Made by a program: the position numbers and the translations under genes
Assembly (NCBI RefSeq): GCF_000472545.1
Contig: NZ_AWZV01000007.1
Location: 62,167-126,166 of the forward strand
Source: Burkholderia sp. WSM2232
GTDB taxonomy: Bacteria; Pseudomonadota; Gammaproteobacteria; Burkholderiales; Burkholderiaceae
Direction: 5' to 3'
Length of the DNA stretch: 64,000 bases
Shown: in pieces, positions 35,003 through 44,007 of the stretch
Numbering within the stretch: the first letter of the stretch is position 1
How the letters are laid out: each line of letters starts with the position of its first letter
The notes under the pieces: model-generated
The model's database searches: none
Told to the model about the DNA's origin: nothing
What the model saw: the letters and a program-made list of their open reading frames with translations, nothing else

Positions 35003-35701
35003 TTCGACAAAGCTCCTCGTTGAGATGAATGCGCGGCGAGCGCGCGTAAAGCGTCCCCCTCGAGCAGGAAGCGCTCGATGGCGTGCGTCGTGACACAGGC
35101 GGATGGGTACGGCTACTGTCGAAAGCAGGGCACCACGGCGAGAGCGAGTATAGGTAGCGCTATCCCGCTTGTAATATTCAAATTCGTCATCGCTGGCATA
35201 CCTTTTTGGCATCGCGTGCGTGTCGACGGTCAGGCAGCACGCGATGTCACCAGCATGCGGGCTCTCTGTGCCTGCCTGTTTTCACGTCGGGCCGTGGTCT
35301 TTGAAATTCGCACGATGGCGGCGGCGAGGCCGTGCATCGCATGCGGGGTCCACCTATACGGGCGTATGGAACGTCCTGTCCGCTTTGCCGACGCAGAGTT
35401 CGCATGCGTCTGCGTTCGTGCGCGAGTCGCGCGTTTTTGCAACCACGCATGTGCAAGGAGCGGCGCCTGTCGGCGATGCCGCGCCGTGCGCAGCCCCGCA
35501 CGTCACGCTCCATGCACGGCGCGGCAGTGCCCGACTAAACCTTCGTATGACGCGACCACACCATCGGCGGGCGCGAGCTAGCGTTTCATGGCTCCGGACA
35601 ACCTCTTTGTACGGCTGGTTCGGCGCACCGCGTTTCGATACCTTGTGTTCACCGCGCCGCAGGCCCCGCGCGCAACGCTTCACGATTCCAGGTAACCCGT
35701 C
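35003..35701. other. Long divergent regulatory region between ccoN and an AraC gene
   Basis: I see no convincing gene in these 699 bases. An eight-base perfect palindrome TAGCGCTA (35155-35162) lies inside a wider partial dyad ~150 bases upstream of ccoN. No TTGAT-N4-ATCAA FNR site was found by eye, although cbb3 oxidase genes are often FNR/ANR controlled. Promoters of both flanking genes must be here. Confidence 0.4.
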
Positions 35702-36682
35702 ATGATTCTCGCGTCACCGAAGCTTCCTGAATCCGCCGCCGCGGCCGCCGATGCCGTGGCTCTTGCCGGCGCCCGTCCGGTGTCCAGTCCGATCAGTGCC
35801 GAGCGCGCGTGGCGCGATCCCGGCGCCGCCGCCCGGGAGGCCGGGGCCGACATCGCGCTCTCGCGCTGGACCCGCAATGCGGCGCAACCGCTCGAACTGG
35901 TCAACGACGGCAGCCCGCGCTGGCATTGCATCGGCATCAACCTGAAGTGCACCACGCTGACGTTCTCGCATGCCGGGCGCACGCTGGTGCAAGGGCGCGT
36001 GACGGCCGGGACCGCGCAGATCACCGCGCCCGGCGTGGCGTGCCGCGCGGTGTTCGACGCGCCGAGCGACGTGCTGCATCTGTTCGCGTCCCAAGCGGTG
36101 TTCGCGGAGTGCTACGAAGACCTGTTCGGCCGTCCGTATGCGGGCGATATCGTGATTGACGACCCGCGCCTCGTGCGCGACCCCGCACTCGAACGGCTGG
36201 GCCAGGCGCTCGCCGTGTCGCATACGCAGGACGCCACGCTCGGCAAGGTATTCGCCGACAGCGTGAGCCTTGCGATCGTGTCGCGCATCGTCGCGCGGCG
36301 CTTCGCGGCCGACGGACGCGAAGCACGCGACACTCGGGGCGCAGCCGCGCTACCTGCGTGGCGCATGCGTCGCACTCTCGAATACATCGACGCACACCTG
36401 GCCGATTCCATCAGCCTCGCCGACATGGCGCAGAGCGCCGGCCTCGCGCGCACGCACTTCGCGACCCAGTTTCGCCGCGCAACCGGACTGCGGCCGCACG
36501 AATATCTGATGCGGCGGCGTATCGAGCACGCGCAGCAGTTGCTGCTCGACACGCGCCACGGCGTACTCGACGTCGCGCTCAGTTGCGGCTTTCGCTCGCA
36601 GGCGCACTTCACGGCGGTGTTCAAACGCTTTGTCGGCGAAACCCCTTACTGCTGGAGGATGAAGACCCATGTCGATCGATGA
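35702..36682 (+). CDS. AraC-family transcriptional regulator
   Basis: In this 326-residue protein the N-terminal ~200 residues resemble the AraC-binding-like sensor of regulators for aromatic degradation (a beta-rich segment with LVQGRVTAGTAQITAPG). The C-terminal part has two helix-turn-helices: SISLADMAQSAGLARTHFAT and GVLDVALSCGFRSQAHFTAV. It is divergent from the cbb3/sulfite dehydrogenase operon and may control it, but the 700-base separation makes this uncertain. A tiny open frame overlaps its end by 14 bases, and a DUF3331 gene follows. Confidence 0.9.
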   Translation: MILASPKLPESAAAAADAVALAGARPVSSPISAERAWRDPGAAAREAGADIALSRWTRNAAQPLELVNDGSPRWHCIGINLKCTTLTFSHAGRTLVQGRVTAGTAQITAPGVACRAVFDAPSDVLHLFASQAVFAECYEDLFGRPYAGDIVIDDPRLVRDPALERLGQALAVSHTQDATLGKVFADSVSLAIVSRIVARRFAADGREARDTRGAAALPAWRMRRTLEYIDAHLADSISLADMAQSAGLARTHFATQFRRATGLRPHEYLMRRRIEHAQQLLLDTRHGVLDVALSCGFRSQAHFTAVFKRFVGETPYCWRMKTHVDR

Positions 36683-36878
36683 CCAGATCCCCACGTTCCT
36701 CGCGATCAGCGAGGCCTTTCTTCGTGAAGCCGGCAGCGCTTTGCCGGCGAAGCATGCGTGGCTGGCGGCCGGGCCATTTCAGGACATGCGTATGCCGTGC
36801 TGTGGCTTGCGCGTACACGAAGCCACCCGGGCGACCCGCACCGGGAACGACGACACGTTCGCCACGCCGCGCGTCTGA
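36669..36878 (+). CDS. Small hypothetical protein overlapping the AraC gene end
   Basis: The 69-residue open frame overlaps the AraC gene by 14 bases, with GAGGATG nine bases before its ATG. The first ~30 residues (MSIDDQIPTFLAISEAFLRE) look like an amphipathic helix; the remainder is rich in Arg and Thr. I recognise no family. It could be a translationally coupled small protein or the degraded start of something larger. Low confidence. Confidence 0.35.
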   Translation: MSIDDQIPTFLAISEAFLREAGSALPAKHAWLAAGPFQDMRMPCCGLRVHEATRATRTGNDDTFATPRV

Positions 36879-36911
36879 ACGACCCAGTCTATCGACACAA
36901 CGAGGGCAGCA

Positions 36912-37361
36912 ATGGACTTCCCGACGAACAGCACCCCGACGGACCCGTGGACGCAGACACTCGGTCTGCTTTCCCAACTGTGCGGCGGCGATGCGCGGCC
37001 TGCGGCACGTGAACACGAGGCGCAGTTTGCGCGCATGGCGGGTTCAGCGGCCGCATCCGCAGAGGCGTCGCCCGCGCGTGCGCGAACGGGCAATGCGATG
37101 CGCCGCCCGGTCTCGCTGAGCGTGTTAGAACGTCCCAGTTCGACCACCGTGACCATCGCATGGCGCGATGCCACGCACTGCTCGTACGGTGACCAGTTGT
37201 GGCTGGCCGCCCGCGCACGCAGCAGCGGCATCTGCGCTATGAGTGGGCGCGCGATCCGGCGTGGCGACCTTGTCTACCAGCCGCGGCGCAGTCGCCCCAG
37301 GCCGCTCAACGACGGCGCAATGATTCTTGCCTCGGTGCTGCGCGACGTGGAAGCCGACTAA
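36912..37361 (+). CDS. DUF3331 domain-containing protein
   Basis: The 149-residue protein of the Burkholderia-restricted DUF3331 family opens with a short segment containing DPWTQTLGLLSQL, then a variable linker. The conserved core has SVLERPSSTTVTIAWRDATH, a Cys-bearing stretch GICAMSGRAIRRGD, and a MILASVLR end. Function is unknown; the paired cysteines suggest a small metal or redox site, which is a guess. GAGGGCA lies a few bases before ATG 36912. A second family member is at 48507-48962. Confidence 0.85.
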   Translation: MDFPTNSTPTDPWTQTLGLLSQLCGGDARPAAREHEAQFARMAGSAAASAEASPARARTGNAMRRPVSLSVLERPSSTTVTIAWRDATHCSYGDQLWLAARARSSGICAMSGRAIRRGDLVYQPRRSRPRPLNDGAMILASVLRDVEAD

Positions 37362-37455
37362 ACGGCCATCGCGCAAGGCGCAGCGCGTCACTCGAGCGCT
37401 CGCGCCGCGCCCACCGTTTTCTTCGAGGTACGTGGCCCGGGCAACGTACGACCCG

Positions 37456-37672
37456 TCACGACGCTGATCGCCGCGACGACGGATGGTGGGGCGCATTGAG
37501 GTGCTTGCGGATCAGCCCGAAGGCTGCGTTCCCTTCGATGGGTACATAGCGGTCCAGCGCGCTGTCGTAGACCGGGGTGCATGAGGGCCCGCGCATTGCG
37601 AGTTCTAGTCGTCCCAGGTTTTTCCCGTTCGGCAACGCTGTGCGCGATGCGTATGACTTTCTTGCCGGCCAT
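37456..37672 (-). pseudogene. Small gene of unknown function, apparently frameshifted
   Basis: ATG 37672 has an AGGAAG ribosome site and begins MAGKKVIRIAHSVAERE. In the +1 frame the sequence continues protein-like as NLGRLELAMRGPSCTPVYDS, then LDRYVPIEGNAAFGLIRKHL, ending at 37456. The frames meet at a run of five A on the coding strand (T at 37619-37623). With four A the gene would encode about 71 residues without interruption. As read, the first frame instead runs to 37388 through low-complexity Arg-rich sequence. I recognise no family, but the joined product has balanced composition, unlike either alternative. Confidence 0.4.
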
Positions 37673-37796
37673 GTGGGACTTCCTGTTCCGTTCGCTTCGA
37701 CCCGCGCTCGACGCCACTGAGCCGTCGCCGCGCGCGTTCCGGATTCGCACGTCGCGGTTGGTGCTTTGACACGTGTGTGGTGCGACGTGCGTTCGC

Positions 37797-38141
37797 TCAG
37801 GTCCAGTATTTCGAGTCGCTGACCGACTGCCGGTAGCCCGGCGCGATACCCAATGCGCGATGTGCCGCGCGCGGGCGCAGCGCATCTTTCCAACCGCTCA
37901 GTCCCGCTGCATTCGTCGCGGGCGCGGACGGCTCGTGGCGACGCGCTCCACGTCGTGACGATTCGGGCGCGTCCGGTGCGTCGGTTGCCATGCGCTCCAG
38001 CGGCATCTGCATGTCGGTGCCGACGCAGCGGACTGCGTCGGCGAACGCCGGCAGCCCGACGACGTGCGTTACCGTCGCGGCCACGGCGGCCAGCGCGACG
38101 AGGCGCAAAGGCTTCACGGATCTCAAGGCGTTGGGCTTCAT
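37797..38141 (-). CDS. Putative secreted protein of unknown function
   Basis: The 114-residue product has a plausible signal peptide (basic start, then LVALAAVAATVTHVVG, cleavage near AFA). The mature part has one Cys (AVRCVGTDM) and is otherwise rich in Ala, Pro and Arg; no family is recognised. GGAG lies eight bases before ATG 38141. It lies 88 bases after the Dps gene on the same strand, so it may be expressed with it under stress. Confidence 0.55.
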   Translation of the reverse strand: MKPNALRSVKPLRLVALAAVAATVTHVVGLPAFADAVRCVGTDMQMPLERMATDAPDAPESSRRGARRHEPSAPATNAAGLSGWKDALRPRAAHRALGIAPGYRQSVSDSKYWT

Positions 38142-38229
38142 GGAAACACTCCGTGCGAAAAGGACCGCCCGCCGGGAGCCACCGGCGCAAGCCGGCGTAG
38201 GATGGCGGCCCGAAAGTTGCGCGCGTGCG

Positions 38230-38727
38230 TCAGCGGCACGCTTCTGCGAGAAACCAGGCACGCCGCTGCGCTTCGTCGATCCAGTTTTCGAGCAGGCTTG
38301 CCGTGGCGACATCCCGATGGCTCTCGCACACCTCGTGTGCGTCCAGCATGAACGCGGCGAGTTGCAGGTTGTCGCGGTGCAGTTCGTCGAGCATCGCTTC
38401 CGCGCGCAGTCCGCTTGCATCGTTGTCCGCGATGCGCTGGTGTCGCGCCACGTCCCCGATGGAACGCAGCGTCGTGCCGCCAATCTTGCGCACGCGCTCC
38501 GCTATGTCGTCGGCAATGGCGAAGATCTGCGCGCCTTGCTCGTCGAGCATCAGGTGGTAGTCGCGGAAATGCGCGCCCAGCATGTGCCAGTGAAAGTTCT
38601 TCGTTTTCAGGTAGAGCGCGAACACGTCGGCTAGCAGTGGGTTCAGCGCGTCGGAGATTGCGCCGATGGCGCGCTGGTCGAAGCCGGATGCAGTTTGTGC
38701 GGTGGTGGTGTGAGTGACGTTTGACAT
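38230..38727 (-). CDS. dps: Dps-family DNA-protecting ferritin-like protein
   Basis: The 165-residue protein has the Dps ferroxidase motif NFHWHMLGAHFRDYH, then LMLDEQ (His46, Asp62 and neighbours) and a second acidic pair in IADDIAERV. Dodecamers of such proteins store iron and remove hydrogen peroxide, and in some cases coat DNA. AAGGAG precedes ATG 38727; the longer frame to 38784 has no site. The extended C-terminal segment (DEAQRRAWFLAEACR) is typical of the Burkholderia branch. A small secreted protein gene follows downstream. Confidence 0.92.
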   Translation of the reverse strand: MSNVTHTTTAQTASGFDQRAIGAISDALNPLLADVFALYLKTKNFHWHMLGAHFRDYHLMLDEQGAQIFAIADDIAERVRKIGGTTLRSIGDVARHQRIADNDASGLRAEAMLDELHRDNLQLAAFMLDAHEVCESHRDVATASLLENWIDEAQRRAWFLAEACR

Positions 38728-39359
38728 GGTGGGACTCCTTTTAGATGGACGTGAATGACGGGGCGGCGGGCACCGGCCCTGCAAACGGCGTGGCTACGCT
38801 CGGGTCCACAAGCAGGTCGACAGGCAGGTCGACAGGCAGGCCAGCTCATAGCCGTTGCGGGTGGGAATGAGAGGCGGCATAGGCGCGCCGCACATTTCCA
38901 GCAGGGTTTGCTCGATAAGGACAAGCGATACGTTCATAAGCGGATGTTGATCGTTCGCGTGCGTCGCGGCTTTCGAATTCGCCCGCCGTGCAGCCGATTT
39001 GCACGATGGCTGGTGGGCCAATGCCGTGACGAAGAAGCGGAAGCACACTGTGACCGTGCAGATCGGAAAACACCGGTTCGCACCGAAAAGGCTCTGGCCG
39101 GCCCGCTTCGATACTGATGCCGTTGCGCGACGAGGCTGCCCTGCAAGAGAGGACGAGTGAAGCGTCGCGCAAATCGCCGTGTGCGGCCTGCGTCACGCGG
39201 CGCAGCGCAGCGCTGCGGGAGGCAAGCCGTCTTTCGTGCAACCGCGCCTATACCTACATATGATTTTCGCGGTGGGGCGTTTTCATTAAGATCCGTTCGA
39301 CGTAGCGGGCAGTCGCGCCGCTGTCAGCGTCAATCCGGCCGGGGAGCCGTCGTTTGCAC
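38728..39359. other. Intergenic region with a short tandem repeat, no clear gene
   Basis: This is the divergent region between dps and a response regulator. It contains the 12-base repeats at 38808-38843. A minus-strand frame of 47 residues (38794-38937) is possible but lacks a ribosome site and ends in the repeat, so I do not call it. GGGGAG at 39341-39346 is the ribosome site for the response regulator. Confidence 0.45.
38808..38843. repeat. 12-bp tandem repeat, three copies
   Basis: Three units occur in a row: ACAAGCAGGTCG, ACAGGCAGGTCG and ACAGGCAGGCCA. It lies about 80 bases upstream of the dps start. Confidence 0.85.
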
Positions 39360-39740
39360 ATGAATCCGATCGTTTCGATTGTCGACGACGACGAGTCCGT
39401 GCGCGTCGCAACCTCGAGCCTCGTCCGTTCGCTTGGCTGGGGGGCACGGCTCTACGCATCCGCGGCGCAGTTCCTCGCAAGCGACGAAGTGGACGGTGTG
39501 ACATGCATCATCTCCGACGTGCAGATGCCCGGCATTTCCGGGCTGGAGATGTATCGGCGTCTTCTGGACAGCGGCGTCAGGCTGCCTGTCATTTTCATTT
39601 CAGCGTTCGCGTCTGACTTCGTGCGCCGACAGGCGCTCCAGCTCGGCGCGCTCTGTGTGCTGAGCAAACCTGTCGACGCCGCCGAGGTCTCGCGTCATCT
39701 GGAAACGGTGAAGGCAGGTCGCGCGGATGCGGCGCGCTGA
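39360..39740 (+). CDS. Single-domain response regulator
   Basis: The 126-residue receiver domain has no output domain. The acidic pocket is VDDDE at residues 8-12, the phospho-acceptor is Asp53 in IISDVQMPG, and the conserved lysine is in VLSKPVD. It is of the FixJ-receiver type. A TTG six bases earlier has better spacing to GGGGAG, so two extra residues are possible. It is convergent with a full FixJ-type regulator (39914-40570). Such stand-alone receivers modulate kinases or act as phosphate sinks; a partner could be the soluble kinase at 24668-26005. Confidence 0.88.
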   Translation: MNPIVSIVDDDESVRVATSSLVRSLGWGARLYASAAQFLASDEVDGVTCIISDVQMPGISGLEMYRRLLDSGVRLPVIFISAFASDFVRRQALQLGALCVLSKPVDAAEVSRHLETVKAGRADAAR

Positions 39741-39913
39741 ACGCGCGGGCATGCCGCTTCTCTATTTCCTGGGCCGCATGCCGCGGGGTGGCAACGGTGT
39801 TGAGTTCAGATTCGGCCCAGCTCTGGCGTGAGAACCAGGGCTTGCGGTATGCAGTGGGTCTGCACTAGCTGAGCCTTCCTGCTGCGCGCCCAGTTGCGGG
39901 TTTAGTCGCGCAT

Positions 39914-40570
39914 TCAGTCATTTCCTGCGAGCCGGTTCTCGCGATCGACGAGGCCCAATGCGTCGGCTTTCAGCACGAAATCCGCGAGCGACGGCGATTC
40001 CATCTTCTTCATCGCCTGGCCGCGGTGCAGTTTCACAGTGATCTCGCTGAGATTCAGTTCGGCCGCGATCTGCTTGTTCAGCAAACCGTTCGCAACCTTC
40101 GTCATGACGGTGCGCTCGCGCGGCGTCAACAGCTCATAGCAGGCGCGCAGCACCGCCGCGGAGCGCTCGGCTGCGCGCCGCTTGCGGTCGGCCTCCAGCG
40201 CGCGGGCAACCGCATCGATCATGTCCTGGGCCCGGAAGGGCTTGGAAAAAAAATCGACCGCCCCGGCCTTCATCGCCTGCACCGACATGGCGATGTCGCC
40301 ATGCGCCGTCATCAAAATCACGGGAATGCGCAGCGTGTGCGCAATGTGCTTTTGCACTGCGAGTCCGCTTTGTCCCTTGAGCCTGACGTCGAGCACCACG
40401 CAACTCGGTACGTCAGGCAAATCCAGCGCGAGAAATGCCTGTGCCGAGGCAAATAGCCTGACGTTCACGCCCACCGAGTCCAGCAACGAATCGAGGGCCT
40501 GGCGCATCGCGCTGTCGTCGTCTATTACGAAGACGGTCGGCTCGTTTGCGCCGCCTGTCATTCCGGTCAT
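39914..40570 (-). CDS. FixJ/LuxR-family response regulator
   Basis: In this 218-residue protein the receiver domain at ~10-128 has the acidic pocket VIDDDS, phospho-acceptor Asp61 (VVLDVRLKG), Thr88 and Lys110 (FFSKPF). The C-terminal LuxR-type helix-turn-helix spans ~145-205 (LTPRERTVMTKVANGLLNKQ, then IAAELNLSEITVKLHRG). ATG 40570 is the most upstream ATG that keeps the usual receiver start; there is no strong ribosome site. It is probably the DNA-binding partner of a FixL-like soluble kinase; none is adjacent. Confidence 0.9.
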   Translation of the reverse strand: MTGMTGGANEPTVFVIDDDSAMRQALDSLLDSVGVNVRLFASAQAFLALDLPDVPSCVVLDVRLKGQSGLAVQKHIAHTLRIPVILMTAHGDIAMSVQAMKAGAVDFFSKPFRAQDMIDAVARALEADRKRRAAERSAAVLRACYELLTPRERTVMTKVANGLLNKQIAAELNLSEITVKLHRGQAMKKMESPSLADFVLKADALGLVDRENRLAGND

Positions 40571-40858
40571 AAGGTGTATCGTCCATCCAGTCCGAAAGGA
40601 ACGGTACTCGGGGCCGGCACGCTTATCCTGACCGTTGCGCCGGGCCCGTCGTTGTTCCTCTTCGATATTTCGCCGTCCAGCGACCGAACAATGGTCTGCG
40701 GCTGCCCAATCCCACGGCGGGGCCCTCGGGCTTCGTTCTGAGCGTAACGCCGTGGTCCAGCAGTTCGCGCCTCGCGAGCGGCACAAGGTCTACCACCACA
40801 TCGTCTTACACCACATCGTTAATCAGGAGCGGTGCGACGTGCGGCGGCGTTCGCATGG

Positions 40859-41130
40859 TCAGCGCGCGAGATGCGCCTTGGTTCCGGCCGATATCTGACG
40901 GATCGCCGTCTGCGGATTGGGATCGGCCTGAATGCCGTTCAGCAGCACGAAGTCGTCGATCATTCCGTGGTAACGCCTGGCGACGACCGCAACGCCGGCC
41001 TCCTTCAGTTTGCGGGCGTAGGCTTCGCCTTCGTCGCGCAACGGGTCGTTTTCCGCGGTGACCATGAGCGCGGCCTGAAGCGCGTGCAACTGCTGGTTTG
41101 CGTCATGAGGGCTGCTCCGAGGGGCAGGTT
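40859..41130 (-). pseudogene. Remnant of an alpha/beta hydrolase (esterase), C-terminal end only
   Basis: The frame ending at 40859 encodes the last ~85 residues of a hormone-sensitive-lipase-type esterase. VTAENDPLRDEGEAYARKLK carries the catalytic Asp, and the region where the His should be reads RRYHGMIDDFVLL. The nucleophile-bearing N-terminal two thirds are absent; upstream of about 41130 no frame continues the family. The exact 5' boundary is approximate. It lies between a response regulator and a large LuxR-family regulator. Confidence 0.7.
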
Positions 41131-41244
41131 GCGAGTGAGAGCGCGAACTTCATGGTCATAGTGCTCGGGTTGGAGCCACATAGTGTGCTCCGTGAAGCCG
41201 ACGCGCGCTTCTGTCAAATGACCAGTCTGACGACCGGCGGGCGG

Positions 41245-44007
41245 TCAACCGGCCGGGTTCTCGACTTTGGCAACGATGGAGCCGAGCGAAGATCGCGACG
41301 TGATGCCGGTCTTCGAAAAAATCTGACGCAGGTGATAGCCCACGGTGCGGTGAGAGAGGTACAGCCTGACGCCGATCTCCTTGTTCGACAGCCCTTCGGC
41401 CGCGAGTTGCGCGATGTGGAGTTCTTGTGGCGTGAGCGTTTCCCACGCACGCTCCGTGCGCCCTCGGCTTGCTTCGCCCGAGGCACGCAGTTCCTCGCGC
41501 GCGCGGTTGCCCCACGGTGACGCACCGAGTGCATCGAACATATCGCGCGCTTCTCTCAAGGGCGCTCTTGCCTTCGCCGGTCTGCGCTGCCGGCGCAGCC
41601 ATTCGCCGTAGGCGAGCAATAGTCGCGCTCGCAGGAAAGGCCAGTTCTTTGCGCAAGGCCCGAGGCCTTGCAGAAAGAAGCGCTCGGCGTCGGCGGGCGC
41701 CGCGAGCAGCGCCTTGCCGTAATTCAGCATGGTCTCGACCCACGGCACGGGCTTTGGCGCCGCGATACGTCCGGCTTCTTCGATCACGCCACGCACGGCG
41801 TCCGCGTTGCCGGAAAACACGCCGGCTTCCACGTAATCCGCGAGTCCGAAAAATTGAAGACCAGCATTGAAGGCAGGATCCGAAGGCGTAAAAAGGCGCT
41901 GCAGGTGTTCGTACGCCTCCCCATGCCGGCCCGCGCCGATAGCCGATATGCCGCGCGCCACCTGCAACATGGCAAGCAAAAAGCTGGCGCCGATCGAGAG
42001 CGCGAGGCGTTCTGCCTGTGCCGCGAAGGCCTCCGATTGCTCCATGTCGCCCTGCATTCCCGCCAGCCGCGCTTTCACAATGGTGGCCGCGGCGATCCAC
42101 GGCGTGCCGCCCGTCTCCTCGGCGAAGCGCACCGCTTCTTCGGCCTCTCTCATTGCGCTTGTCCAGCGGCCGACTTCCATCTCCGCCCACGCCTGCGCGA
42201 ACAGCACGCGCGCGAGGTCGCTGAGCCGCCCCTGTTCGCGCAGCGCAGCGCTCGATTCCGAGAGAAAGCCGGCACCAAGGTCGAAGGCGCCGATGACATT
42301 GGCCGTGCTGCCCAGGATGCGCGCGACGGCAGGATCGCCGTGCCGTGCTTCCGAAAGCTGTTGCAGCCTCTCGTGGAGATCGCCGCCCAGACGAAGCGGT
42401 TCGACGTACGCCGAGATGGCGATGAGGCGCGGGTCTGTCTGCGGCAAATCGAGCCGGTTTGCGGCGCTCAGCACCCGCGTGCGCAGTTCTTCGTTCGCGC
42501 TGCTCCACCAGCAGCGTTGCGCGGCGCGCCACATGAGATTGCTGGCCAGCTCTTTCGCACCGGCGGCATGGGCCTGGGCCGCGAAGTGGATGAGCGCTGG
42601 TATTTTCGCGGGATCGCTGATGGCGGGAGGCTGGATGATCTCGCGGCACCAGCCCACTCGCGCCGACGCAAGCTGATCGCCGGCGTCCACGTCGGCCTGA
42701 CGCAGCAGACGCTCAAGCATCTCAGGTTGGCCCAGGTCGGCCGCCAGTTCCGCTGCGCGCAAGAGCCGGTCGGTCCGCCCGCTTGCCGTGCTGCTCAAGC
42801 GCGCCGCCCTTTCGAGCACCTCGATGGCCATGGCCACGGCGCCTCGACGCAGTGCGCGCGCCGCCATGCGGTCGTAGTCGTCGGCGAGGGCGTCGTCGGT
42901 GCCGATGGTAGCTGCCGCGCGATGCCACAGCCGACGATCGAGCTGGTCCTGGATGATCGCCGCGAGCGCCGCGTGAATCTTCTGCCGGGTGGCCGGGTCC
43001 GCCGCCTGATGCATCGCGGACCGCACGAGCGGATGCCGGAAGCGCACCTCCGTTCCGTCGATCTGGATGAGCCCGGCGGCGATGGCGGGCGACAGCGCAT
43101 CCAGGCCCGACCGTTCGCCGAGCACCGCTTCGCCAGCCGAGAGTATTTCGTGCAGCGACGTGCCGTCGTTTTCCGCCGCCACGAACAGCAGCGTTCGAGT
43201 CGCATCCGGAAGATCGGGCAAACGGCTCGAAAAGGCGCGCTCCAGCCGCTCTGTCAGCGGCAGCCACGGCGCGTCCGGCGCCTGCCCGGCACGCTCGCCG
43301 CGAGGCAGTTCCAGCAGCGCCAGCGGATTGCCTGCTGCCTCTTTGAGAAAACGGCTGCGTATGTCGGCGGGCAGGTTCGGGGCGCGGCTGTCGAGCAGAC
43401 GCCCCGCATCGGCGTCATTCAGTCCAGAAAGCCGCAGCCGCAGGGTGGACGTGTCTCCGAAGGAGCGATTGAAGTCCTCGCGCATGGCGACGAGCAGAGC
43501 GGCAGAGTCCGCACCCAACCTGCGCGAGATGAAAGCGAGCACGTCGTAGGTTTCCTGATCGAGCCACTGCGCGTCGTCCGCGACGAGCAGCACGGCCTGG
43601 CTGGTTGTGGTCAGCAACGTCAGCGTTGCGAGAGCCACCAGAAAGATGTCCGGCGGCCCTGCGTCGTCGCAGACACCAAACGCCGTGAGCAAGGCCGACC
43701 GCTGGCGCGGCACGAGGCTCGCGGCGCGCTTCATAAGTGGGCGCAGCGCGAGTTCGAGCGCCGCGAACGGCAAATGGACTTCGGCCCGAACGCCGGTCAT
43801 GGTCAGTACTGCAATGCCTCGCCCGGCCGCCCGATGTTTGGCCACCTCGAGCAGCGCAGATTTGCCGATGCCGGGCTCGCCGCTGATGACGAGCGTCGAG
43901 CTGCCCCGATCGATCCGGTCGATCAGGTGATTGATCAGCGCAATGTCGTGCTCCCGACCTTGCAGCTCGGGAGGCATCAATTGCTTTTCATCCGTCCGCT
44001 CGTTCAT
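41245..44007 (-). CDS. Large ATP-binding LuxR-family (LAL/MalT-like) regulator
   Basis: The 920-residue regulator starts with an AAA/STAND ATPase module: Walker A GEPGIGKSA at 43-51 and Walker B VLLVADDAQWLD near 145. A long helical region with tetratricopeptide-like repeats follows (~380-800). The C-terminal LuxR helix-turn-helix covers ~850-915 (LTPQELHIAQLAAEGLSNKE and TVGYHLRQIFSKTGI). Such proteins couple ATP binding and a ligand to transcription activation. It is divergent from the exported HD-domain gene at 44616, and a regulatory link is possible. No ligand can be inferred. Confidence 0.92.
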   Translation of the reverse strand: MNERTDEKQLMPPELQGREHDIALINHLIDRIDRGSSTLVISGEPGIGKSALLEVAKHRAAGRGIAVLTMTGVRAEVHLPFAALELALRPLMKRAASLVPRQRSALLTAFGVCDDAGPPDIFLVALATLTLLTTTSQAVLLVADDAQWLDQETYDVLAFISRRLGADSAALLVAMREDFNRSFGDTSTLRLRLSGLNDADAGRLLDSRAPNLPADIRSRFLKEAAGNPLALLELPRGERAGQAPDAPWLPLTERLERAFSSRLPDLPDATRTLLFVAAENDGTSLHEILSAGEAVLGERSGLDALSPAIAAGLIQIDGTEVRFRHPLVRSAMHQAADPATRQKIHAALAAIIQDQLDRRLWHRAAATIGTDDALADDYDRMAARALRRGAVAMAIEVLERAARLSSTASGRTDRLLRAAELAADLGQPEMLERLLRQADVDAGDQLASARVGWCREIIQPPAISDPAKIPALIHFAAQAHAAGAKELASNLMWRAAQRCWWSSANEELRTRVLSAANRLDLPQTDPRLIAISAYVEPLRLGGDLHERLQQLSEARHGDPAVARILGSTANVIGAFDLGAGFLSESSAALREQGRLSDLARVLFAQAWAEMEVGRWTSAMREAEEAVRFAEETGGTPWIAAATIVKARLAGMQGDMEQSEAFAAQAERLALSIGASFLLAMLQVARGISAIGAGRHGEAYEHLQRLFTPSDPAFNAGLQFFGLADYVEAGVFSGNADAVRGVIEEAGRIAAPKPVPWVETMLNYGKALLAAPADAERFFLQGLGPCAKNWPFLRARLLLAYGEWLRRQRRPAKARAPLREARDMFDALGASPWGNRAREELRASGEASRGRTERAWETLTPQELHIAQLAAEGLSNKEIGVRLYLSHRTVGYHLRQIFSKTGITSRSSLGSIVAKVENPAG

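Noticed and set aside
35003..35701. FNR/ANR box upstream of the cbb3 operon
   Set aside because: I looked for TTGAT-N4-ATCAA and found no acceptable match by eye, so no oxygen-responsive site is claimed.
38794..38937. 47-residue minus-strand frame upstream of dps
   Set aside because: No ribosome site, ends in a 12-base tandem repeat and matches no known family.
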